Below are positions 5,808-10,425 of a stretch of DNA of 10,425 nt, piece after piece (position 1 is the stretch's first letter; every line of letters begins with the position of its first letter). The notes beneath the pieces are model-generated. The model saw only the letters and a program-made list of their open reading frames with translations. It did no database searches and had not been told where the DNA came from. The stretch is from Candidatus Merdimorpha stercoravium (GTDB taxonomy: Bacteria; Bacteroidota; Bacteroidia; Flavobacteriales; UBA1820). The translations under genes were made by a program, and so were the position numbers. The stretch is taken from positions 1 through 10,425 of the forward strand of contig DVLY01000114.1 of the NCBI GenBank assembly GCA_018715295.1, read 5' to 3'.

Positions 5808-7085
5808 TTACTCCTCGATCAACCCCATGCAATACGCCCGGAAATCCTCCCAACGGTAGAAGGGAAAACGGTCGGTCTCGATGGGAAGGTGCACCTCCTT
5901 TTCATTGAGCAGCACCTTGACCAGGATATCGTCCTTCGGATCGCCTTTTTTCTTGTGGAAGAACACGATCTGCAGGTTGGCCGCCATGGGCGAAATCTTG
6001 AAATCGGCCCAGTGCCGGTACAGCGTGTACGGATCGTCCACGCTCACCCCGCAGTTTTCCACACCCAGCAGCCCGGTGAGCGGGGTGATGTTCGAGTCGT
6101 GGGCAAAACGCAGTGTAGCCGCCGTATTGCCGTCGGCGATCGCCCGGTCGGCGCTCTCGATGATGTTGCGCAGCAAAGGCTTGTAGCTGTCGATGATCAC
6201 CCCGTCGGAGCCCTTCGGGTTGGCATCGGCAAAGTAGAACAAGCAGTTGAAACACTGCCAGAGGTCGAAAAGCTCCTCGGGCGTGAACAGATCGTAGAAC
6301 GAGACGGGCGTCTCCACGTTCTGCATGTCGCTGGCCACCCAATAAAAATCCCACATCGTTTCGATCGGATCGACATTCTTGAGTACGAACTCCTGGTCGC
6401 TGAACAGCGAAGCGATAAAACGGTCGGTATGCGTCTGGGCCCGGCGGAACTTCTCGTACTCGATCCTCCAGGGGGCTTTTTTCCCGATGTACTCCTCGGC
6501 CTGGGGCGAGCGGTAAGTCAGGTAAGCCATGTACTTCTGGCTCGACTCGTAGGTGATGGCCAGGCGCGGATTGAGTTCCTTCAGGCGATCGCCGAAAGCC
6601 GCCATGCTCATCGCGCAGCGCAGGATGACGGACGAGCGTGCCGAAATGGTCCTCCCGTCGGCAAATACCTCGGGATACGCCTCGTACATCCGTTCGGCAA
6701 TCCCGCGGTGCTGCCGGATCCCCAAAGGCGAAAGGTCTCCGGCGTGTCCCTCGGCCTCCTCGTAGACCCGACGAAGACGCTGGAGCGCATCCTTTCCCAG
6801 CGGGGTCAGCGCCTCGGCCGCCTCGGCCTTCTCCATCAGGGCGAGCACCTCCGTATAGTCCGTTTCCGCCAGCAGGAAACGCGACCCATGCCGACCGAAG
6901 TGGCTGATGTAAAACGGCACATAGCCCTTGGGAGGCGGAGTAGCGACGTACTCCTTGGGTGCCGGATAAGCGTAATACACTCCCGCTGTCTTTTCGGGAG
7001 CGGCCAACATTTCTTCCTTGGTAGCCTGTCCCGCGAGAGAGAGTCCGCCGAAAAGGGCCACGAAACACAGTGTCAAATACTTCAT
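5808..7085 (-). CDS. Secreted histidine acid phosphatase (branch 2, MINPP/phytase-like)
   Basis: Counted from the ATG at 7091 the protein has 427 residues; I prefer the ATG at 7085 (residue 3), which puts Lys next to the hydrophobic core of the signal peptide (MKYLTLC...LAGQ). Residue numbers here use the longer form. RHGSR at 67-71 holds the phosphate-accepting His68. R152 in the ISARSS segment is the expected downstream phosphate-binding Arg. H331-D332 in RFAHDSNITPL is the second catalytic pair with the general acid Asp. This is the branch 2 histidine phosphatase layout, at the length of Bacteroides MINPP-like enzymes. Those act on phytate, but MINPP proper has HAE where this has HD, so glucose-1-phosphatase or broad acid phosphatase activity is equally possible. 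The enzyme should be periplasmic or exported. It is a single-gene unit with its own -7 element at 7117-7124, converging on the ArnT-like gene across a shared hairpin. Confidence 0.85.
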   Translation of the reverse strand: MKYLTLCFVALFGGLSLAGQATKEEMLAAPEKTAGVYYAYPAPKEYVATPPPKGYVPFYISHFGRHGSRFLLAETDYTEVLALMEKAEAAEALTPLGKDALQRLRRVYEEAEGHAGDLSPLGIRQHRGIAERMYEAYPEVFADGRTISARSSVILRCAMSMAAFGDRLKELNPRLAITYESSQKYMAYLTYRSPQAEEYIGKKAPWRIEYEKFRRAQTHTDRFIASLFSDQEFVLKNVDPIETMWDFYWVASDMQNVETPVSFYDLFTPEELFDLWQCFNCLFYFADANPKGSDGVIIDSYKPLLRNIIESADRAIADGNTAATLRFAHDSNITPLTGLLGVENCGVSVDDPYTLYRHWADFKISPMAANLQIVFFHKKKGDPKDDILVKVLLNEKEVHLPIETDRFPFYRWEDFRAYCMGLIEE

Positions 7086-7116
7086 TCCCATACTTCCTTC
7101 GAGATTTCAGTTTTGA

Positions 7117-7124
7117 CAAATTTA
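7117..7124 (-). promoter_or_regulatory. Bacteroidota -7 element for the histidine phosphatase
   Basis: The minus strand reads TAAATTTG, an exact TAnnTTTG match. Transcription would start near 7110, about 20-25 nt before the ATGs at 7091 and 7085. No TTTG lies at the usual -33 distance. Confidence 0.5.
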
Positions 7125-7168
7125 GACAAAAAACCACACGGGCTTTCCCGCCGGGGAAAATTTCCAGG

Positions 7169-7198
7169 AAAAAATCCGCCTCACACCCTCGCTGCGGA
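7169..7198 (-). terminator. Candidate intrinsic terminator after the GT2-LAB_N operon
   Basis: Directly after the LAB_N stop codon (7199-7201) the minus strand has inverted arms TCCGC (7198-7194) and GCGGA (7179-7175) with a 14-nt loop, followed at once by six T (7174-7169). The T-run is well placed but the 5-bp stem is short for a strong terminator. Confidence 0.4.
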
Positions 7199-7837
7199 CT
7201 ACCGGGCGGACTCGCGGCGAGCCGCCTTGCGCGAGATCATGATGTTGCGCAGGTACACCACAAAACCGGTGGACTGCCCCAGGATAAGCACCGGGTCGCG
7301 GCGGATGATGGCATACGCAATGATCATCCCCGAACCCAGCAGGCTGATGAGCCAGAACGTGGTAGGCAGCAGCGATTCGCCGGCGCGGGCCGAGTAGCGC
7401 CACTGATAGATAAAACGCAGGGTAAAGGTAAACTGCCCCACCGTCCCGAAAACGATGAGCCACCCCGGGATGTTCTCCTGCCGGAAAAGATGCTCGGCTG
7501 TCTCCCGCCAATCGACGGCAAACCAACACACGGCCACCACCGGCAGGTACGACACCACCGCCCGCAACACCGCCGGCATGGTATCCCAGGCTTTCTTGGC
7601 GCGCAGGTTCCAGATGTAGATGTAGTAAGAGATCAACTGACCGGCTATGATGGCAAAATCGTTCCGCAACCATCCGTACACGCACAGCATGAACGAAGCG
7701 GCCATGCTCATCTGCCAGAACAGGGTCGGCGAGAGGACTTTCTTGGCCCGTTCCGAAGCGATCCACTGCACCAGCAAGCGGCCCGAAAAGAGGATCTGCG
7801 CCGCGATGCCGATCAGAAAGACGAGGTACGGATTCAT
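7199..7837 (-). CDS. Membrane protein with two tandem LAB_N (lipid A biosynthesis N-terminal-like) repeats
   Basis: This 212-residue protein is almost entirely hydrophobic helices. It contains two copies of one pattern. Copy 1 (about 8-79) has AQILFSGR-LLVQW at 13-25, SER, LSPTLFWQ at 35-42, then GQ at 66-67 and YYIYIWNLR at 71-79. Copy 2 (about 129-199) has GQFTFTLR-FIYQW at 134-146, SAR, LPTTFW at 157-162, then GQ at 187-188 and VVYLRN at 193-198. The pattern matches LAB_N (PF07578), found at the N-terminus of some LpxB proteins and grouped with the MtN3/PQ-loop/SWEET type of 3-helix repeats. No LpxB catalytic domain follows. The ATG overlaps the stop of the upstream GT2 gene (ATGA at 7837-7834), so the two are translationally coupled. 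Two 3-helix repeats plus a linking helix (about 92-108) would give a SWEET-like 7-helix body, so a role in moving the GT2's lipid-linked sugar is plausible but unproven. Confidence 0.82.
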   Translation of the reverse strand: MNPYLVFLIGIAAQILFSGRLLVQWIASERAKKVLSPTLFWQMSMAASFMLCVYGWLRNDFAIIAGQLISYYIYIWNLRAKKAWDTMPAVLRAVVSYLPVVAVCWFAVDWRETAEHLFRQENIPGWLIVFGTVGQFTFTLRFIYQWRYSARAGESLLPTTFWLISLLGSGMIIAYAIIRRDPVLILGQSTGFVVYLRNIMISRKAARRESAR

Positions 7838-8562
7838 AAATCGGTGTCTTTCACCTTGTAATTGATGTAGCGGCTCTTCATCCAGCGGTAAGCGAAGCAG
7901 TCATTGAAAGGACCGATGAGGCGATTCCACATCGTGTACTTCGACTTGCCGGCCGTACGGGGGAAATGCCGGATGGGCACCTGCTTGACCGTGCCGTTCT
8001 GCAGGGCGATCAAGGCCGGAACAAACCGGTGCAGACCGGTGAACAACGGCATCCGCTTGGCATTTTCGGTGCGGATCAACTTCAACGGACAACCCGTATC
8101 CTTGGCATCGTCGCCGGTCATCATCCGGCGGAAAGCATTGCCGATCTTCGACTGGATGCGCTTGGCCAGGGTGTCCTTACGGTTGGCGCGGATACCGGTT
8201 ACCAACGTGTATCGGTCGGCGTATTCGGCCAGGAGATTGAAATCCTCCGGAGTGGTCTGCAGGTCGGCGTCGATGTAGCCCACGTAGGTCGACTGGGCAT
8301 AGTCGATCCCGGCCTTCATCGCAGCCGAATTGCCGCAATTCTTCTCGAAGCAGAGGTAAAACATATCCGGATTGCGCCCGCAAATATCCCGGATCATTTC
8401 GGTCGATCCGTCGGTGGAGCCATCGTCCACGAAAAGGATGCACGAAACCAGTTTCGCCGTAGCGAGGTATTTCTTCAGTTCCTCTTCGAGCCGTTGCATG
8501 TTGTCCCGCTCGTTGAACACGGGCACGATCACGGTCATGAAATAATCCTGGGTCTTGTTCAT
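7834..8562 (-). CDS. Family 2 glycosyltransferase, DPM1/ArnC-like polyprenyl-phosphate sugar transferase
   Basis: The protein has 242 residues with a GT-A fold. VIVPVFNERDN at 11-21 is the nucleotide-binding start. FVDDGSTDGS at 44-53 has Asp46/Asp47 for the nucleotide sugar. KNCGNSAAMKAGID at 74-87 and GYIDADLQTTPED at 95-107 contain the metal-binding DAD at 98-100, and DTGCPLKLI at 155-163 follows. DADLQ-PED is typical of dolichol/undecaprenyl-phosphate sugar transferases. No C-terminal membrane helices are visible, unlike ArnC or GtrB, so it resembles bacterial DPM1. Expected reaction: sugar from UDP- or GDP-sugar to undecaprenyl phosphate at the inner face of the inner membrane. The frame is open up to 8715, but I chose the ATG at 8562: the family starts a few residues before VIVPVFNE, and a -7 element at 8587-8594 would start the transcript near 8580, inside the longer frame. 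It overlaps the LAB_N gene by 4 nt. Confidence 0.88.
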   Translation of the reverse strand: MNKTQDYFMTVIVPVFNERDNMQRLEEELKKYLATAKLVSCILFVDDGSTDGSTEMIRDICGRNPDMFYLCFEKNCGNSAAMKAGIDYAQSTYVGYIDADLQTTPEDFNLLAEYADRYTLVTGIRANRKDTLAKRIQSKIGNAFRRMMTGDDAKDTGCPLKLIRTENAKRMPLFTGLHRFVPALIALQNGTVKQVPIRHFPRTAGKSKYTMWNRLIGPFNDCFAYRWMKSRYINYKVKDTDL

Positions 8563-8586
8563 TGGGCCATAAAGTTTAGACGCTGA

Positions 8587-8594
8587 CAAAGGTA
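8587..8594 (-). promoter_or_regulatory. Bacteroidota -7 element for the GT2-LAB_N operon
   Basis: The minus strand reads TACCTTTG, an exact TAnnTTTG match. Transcription would begin near 8580, leaving about 18 nt before the GT2 ATG at 8562. This decides the start codon, since the longer open frame would begin upstream of the promoter. No TTTG lies at the -33 distance. Confidence 0.5.
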
Positions 8595-8738
8595 CGCTTT
8601 TTTTGCATCCCCGCCTCCCATCCGGATGCGGTTTTCCCGCCATCGGCCGTCCTTCCCCGCAGGAAATCGCCCCGAAGGACCCTTTTCCCGAAAAAAAAGA
8701 CAACGAAAGCCGCACAAAAGCCCCGTTCTCCCGCGCTT

Positions 8739-8760
8739 CTTCTTTCCCTTAGGAAAGAAG
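8739..8760 (-). terminator. Hairpin straddling the cysteine desulfurase stop codon
   Basis: Arms 8739-8747 and 8752-8760 are exact 9-bp inverted repeats with a 4-nt loop that contains the TAA stop (8751-8749). The stem is only about 40% GC and no T-run follows directly; the nearest is a T8 (minus strand) at 8698-8691, some 40 nt further on. It may protect the mRNA 3' end or help termination, but the call is weak. Confidence 0.35.
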
Positions 8761-9936
8761 CTTGCGGATCGCCTCCACCGCCGCATCGATCTCCTGCGGA
8801 GTATTGAACCGGCCTATCGACACGCGCAGCGAGGGGCACCCCGCCATCGGGTCCTGCGGTCCGTACAACTGTCCCAATACCGCCGAAGGCTCCAGCGCCC
8901 CGGCCATGCACGCGCTCCCGGCCGAGACCTGCACTCCGGCCATATCCAGGGAGAGCAGCACGATCGAAGCGTCTTTCTTCACCGGAAGGGTGATGTTGAC
9001 CACCCCCGGAAGCGTCTCATCCCCACCCTGGCGGCACAAACCGTTGAAGCGGACACCCGGCATCGTTTCCAGTCCCCGCACCAGACGATCCCGCAAACGG
9101 GACACCTCCGCCGCATCCTGCTGCATGCGCTCCGTGGCGATCCGCAGCGCGCAGCACATCCCAGCGATCCCCGCCACGTTTTCCGTCCCGGAGCGCATCC
9201 CGCGCTCCTGTCCTCCCCCGAGGATCCAGGCGGGAAGGCTTCCCTCCTGCCGGATGTAGAGCAAGCCCACGCCCTTGGGACCATGGAACTTGTGCGCCGA
9301 AGCCGAAAGGAAATCCACCGGCAACTTCCCCAGATCGAGCGCCACCCTTCCGACCGTCTGCACCGCATCCGTATGGTACAACGCCCCGTAGCGATGGCAA
9401 AGCTCCCCGATGGCGCAAAGGTCGTACAGGTTGCCCGTCTCGTTGTTGGCATGCATCAGGCTGACCAGCGTAGGCGTATCCTCCCCGCAGGAGAGGATGC
9501 GTTCGAGTTCGTCCATACGCAGGCGGCCGTCCGCCTCCAGTCCCACGTATTCCACCCGGACAGGATGGGGGGTATCCGCCCCGTTCTCCTGCTCGATGGC
9601 CTCCAGGGTACGCGTTACCGCATGGTGTTCCGCCCGGCAGGACACGATGCGCCGGATGCCGGCACGAACCGCCCCCCGCAGGACCGTATTGTCGCTTTCC
9701 GTCCCTCCGGAGGTAAAAAACACCTGGGAGCTTCGCGCGCCGAGCAGCGCCGCGATCTCCCGGCGGGAGGTCTCGACCACGACTTTGGCGTCGCGCCCGG
9801 CCGTATGGGTGGACGAGGGGTTGGCAAAGGTATCGTAGAGCACTTGCCCCATGGTGAGGATCACTTCGGGCAGGGGGCGGGTGGTGGCGGCATTGTCCAG
9901 ATAAATGGGCTGCGGGCCCTGGTGGGGTTTGTCCAT
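8749..9936 (-). CDS. Cysteine desulfurase, group I (NifS/IscS-like)
   Basis: This PLP enzyme of 395 residues takes sulfur from L-cysteine as a persulfide, giving alanine, for Fe-S clusters or thiolated tRNA. LDNAATT at 13-19 is the N-terminal family signature. TSGGTESDN at 75-83 binds the PLP phosphate, H104 stacks on the ring, and HANNETG at 162-168 and HTDAVQ at 188-193 (D190) hold the cofactor. SASAHKFHGPKG at 211-222 contains the Schiff-base Lys216, RSGTEN at 248-253 follows, and SAGSACMAGALEPS at 338-351 carries the catalytic Cys343 in the form typical of group I. Length is normal for NifS/IscS. The frame is open to an ATG at 9993, but the family starts close to LDNAATT, so I use 9936; a near-consensus -7 element at 9964-9971 also lies inside the longer frame. 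No iscU, sufBCD or mnmA is next to it, so the sulfur acceptor is not shown by context. Confidence 0.92.
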   Translation of the reverse strand: MDKPHQGPQPIYLDNAATTRPLPEVILTMGQVLYDTFANPSSTHTAGRDAKVVVETSRREIAALLGARSSQVFFTSGGTESDNTVLRGAVRAGIRRIVSCRAEHHAVTRTLEAIEQENGADTPHPVRVEYVGLEADGRLRMDELERILSCGEDTPTLVSLMHANNETGNLYDLCAIGELCHRYGALYHTDAVQTVGRVALDLGKLPVDFLSASAHKFHGPKGVGLLYIRQEGSLPAWILGGGQERGMRSGTENVAGIAGMCCALRIATERMQQDAAEVSRLRDRLVRGLETMPGVRFNGLCRQGGDETLPGVVNITLPVKKDASIVLLSLDMAGVQVSAGSACMAGALEPSAVLGQLYGPQDPMAGCPSLRVSIGRFNTPQEIDAAVEAIRKLLS

Positions 9937-9963
9937 GATCGCTGCAAGAATGTTTCCGAGAGG

Positions 9964-9971
9964 CAAAGTTC
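9964..9971 (-). promoter_or_regulatory. Near-consensus -7 element for the cysteine desulfurase gene
   Basis: The minus strand reads GAACTTTG, seven of the eight TAnnTTTG positions. Transcription would start near 9957, about 20 nt before the ATG at 9936. A partial -33 match (TTGTG, 9995-9991) lies about 19 nt upstream. Confidence 0.35.
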
Positions 9972-10011
9972 CGGGATTTCCTCCGGATTGCACAAGAATT
10001 TTGTTTTTTTA

Positions 10012-10042
10012 TTTGTTTTCAGCAGAAGTATTTATAACTTTG
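10012..10042 (+). promoter_or_regulatory. Complete Bacteroidota-type promoter of the L31 gene
   Basis: TTTG at 10012-10015 and TAACTTTG at 10035-10042 are separated by exactly 19 nt, matching both parts of the Bacteroides consensus (TTTG near -33, TAnnTTTG near -7). The upstream stretch is T-rich. Transcription would begin near 10049, about 113 nt before the L31 ATG at 10163. This is the strongest promoter by sequence in the window, as expected for a ribosomal protein gene. Confidence 0.8.
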
Positions 10043-10049
10043 CGCTCTC

Positions 10050-10162
10050 CGTGCAAGACCCTGCCCTTGCCGGTTTCGCCCGCGGGAAACGAAAGGCCCG
10101 ACCAACCTTCCGAACCCAGGCAAGACATTGAGTATCCGAAATAAAAAGAATTCGAAAATACG
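10050..10162 (+). ncRNA. Structured 5' leader of the L31 mRNA, possible autoregulatory leader
   Basis: The leader of about 113 nt contains two copies of GCAAGAC (10053-10059 and 10121-10127, give or take one base) and a single CTTGCC at 10066-10071 between them. That segment can pair with either copy: a short hairpin with 10053-10057, or a long-range stem with GGCAAG at 10119-10124 enclosing a small hairpin (GTTTC 10073-10077 with GAAAC 10085-10089). Such competing pairings are common in ribosomal protein leaders. The last 30 nt before the ATG are A-rich and unstructured, suitable for SD-less initiation. No folding was computed. Confidence 0.35.
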
Positions 10163-10408
10163 ATGAAAAAAGGTATCCATCCCGAAAATTACAGACTTTG
10201 CGCATTCCGCGACATGTCCAACGGCGAAACGTTCATCACCCGCTCCACCGCCGACACCAAAGATACGGTAGAGATCGACGGAGTAACTTACCCGCTGGTA
10301 AAACTGGAAATCTCCTCCGCTTCGCATCCGTTCTACACCGGCAAGGTGAAACTGGTCGATACGGCCGGCCGTGTGGACAAGTTCCGCAAGAAATACGGCG
10401 TGAAGTGA
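10163..10408 (+). CDS. rpmE2: 50S ribosomal protein L31, type B (zinc-independent)
   Basis: This 81-residue protein is a component of the large ribosomal subunit that helps bridge the subunits. MKKGIHPENYR at 1-11 is the invariant N-terminus. The type B core follows: STADTKDT at 28-35, YPLVKLEISSASHPFYTGK at 43-61 and VDTAGRVDKFRKKYG at 65-79. Only one cysteine (C13) is present, so the CxxC zinc ribbon of type A L31 is missing; this is the C-minus form, which works without zinc. Length is normal for type B (about 80-90). It has a strong two-part promoter and a leader of about 113 nt with competing base-pairings. It diverges from the cysteine desulfurase gene. No second gene follows within the 17 nt left in the window. 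Confidence 0.96.
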   Translation: MKKGIHPENYRLCAFRDMSNGETFITRSTADTKDTVEIDGVTYPLVKLEISSASHPFYTGKVKLVDTAGRVDKFRKKYGVK

Positions 10409-10425
10409 TCTTCCGCAAAGTACAT

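Noticed and set aside
7124..7152. Short minus-strand hairpin CGGG-AAAG-CCCG followed by a T6 run, as an alternative terminator
   Set aside because: The stem has only 4 bp and the T-run begins several bases after it. The candidate directly behind the LAB_N stop codon fits better.
5100..7397. 765-codon plus-strand open frame
   Set aside because: It spans the end of one recognised gene, the hairpin and the whole antisense phosphatase gene. No domain is visible; it is open only because of high GC and codon bias.
8563..8715. Longer N-terminus for the GT2 (start at 8715)
   Set aside because: The extra 51 residues have no counterpart in the family and would begin upstream of the -7 element at 8587-8594.
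9937..9993. Longer N-terminus for the cysteine desulfurase (start at 9993)
   Set aside because: The added 19 residues overlap a near-consensus -7 element, and the family normally starts just before LDNAATT.
8626..10131. 501-codon plus-strand open frame
   Set aside because: It is antisense to the cysteine desulfurase and reads through the desulfurase promoter and the L31 promoter. Its translation looks like a shadow.
1..10425. CRISPR array, tRNA/rRNA genes, insertion sequence ends, prophage or defence genes
   Set aside because: No spaced direct repeats, tRNA-like cloverleaf, transposase or integrase motifs were seen. All clear coding frames belong to housekeeping or envelope families.

Overview
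The window reads as chromosomal DNA from a GC-rich member of the Bacteroidota, most likely order Bacteroidales. An Alistipes/Rikenellaceae-like genome would fit, but that rank is a guess from GC content and protein style. Three things support the phylum. Start codons lack Shine-Dalgarno motifs. The upstream regions carry the Bacteroidota -7 promoter element TAnnTTTG, once with a TTTG box exactly 19 nt upstream. Several proteins (the 170-residue flavin reductase, FtsE, the GH3-type/serine hydrolase and type B L31) resemble Bacteroides-type homologues. No mobile element, tRNA, rRNA or CRISPR array was seen, and no gene-free stretch exceeds 300 bases.

Left part (1-3871, all minus strand). Transcription appears to start near 3890 and runs leftward through a secreted SPOR-domain protein, a secreted serine hydrolase (beta-lactamase/PBP fold) and an FtsE-type ABC ATPase. 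The gaps are 25 and 12 nt, so this is very probably one operon with a cell-division or cell-wall theme. A flavin reductase-like FMN-binding protein follows after 184 nt, and a perfect 12-bp hairpin lies at the window edge. The serine hydrolase appears to be the rear half of the GH3-serine hydrolase fusion common in Bacteroidota: its N-terminal 190 residues look like a leftover GH3 C-terminal domain with no GH3 catalytic barrel.

Middle part (3872-8594). A divergent promoter region drives rightward an ArnT/PMT-like integral membrane glycosyltransferase. This gene ends at a perfect 20-bp hairpin facing a convergent, secreted histidine acid phosphatase. Further right, on the minus strand, lies a two-gene operon with ATGA overlap: a DPM1-like family 2 glycosyltransferase and a small membrane protein built of two tandem LAB_N repeats. 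Together the GT2, the LAB_N protein and the ArnT-like enzyme look like the three parts of a lipid-carrier glycosylation pathway: charge undecaprenyl phosphate, move it across the membrane, and transfer the sugar on the periplasmic side. The target is unknown.

Right part (8749-10425). A group I (NifS/IscS-like) cysteine desulfurase on the minus strand diverges from a zinc-free type B ribosomal protein L31 gene. L31 has the best promoter in the window and a roughly 110-nt leader with mutually exclusive base-pairing options, a possible autoregulatory leader.

The window holds mostly recognisable housekeeping and envelope genes. The most unusual items are the barrel-less GH3 remnant fused to a serine hydrolase, its operon with SPOR and FtsE, the candidate three-part glycosylation system with a duplicated LAB_N protein, and the L31 leader.
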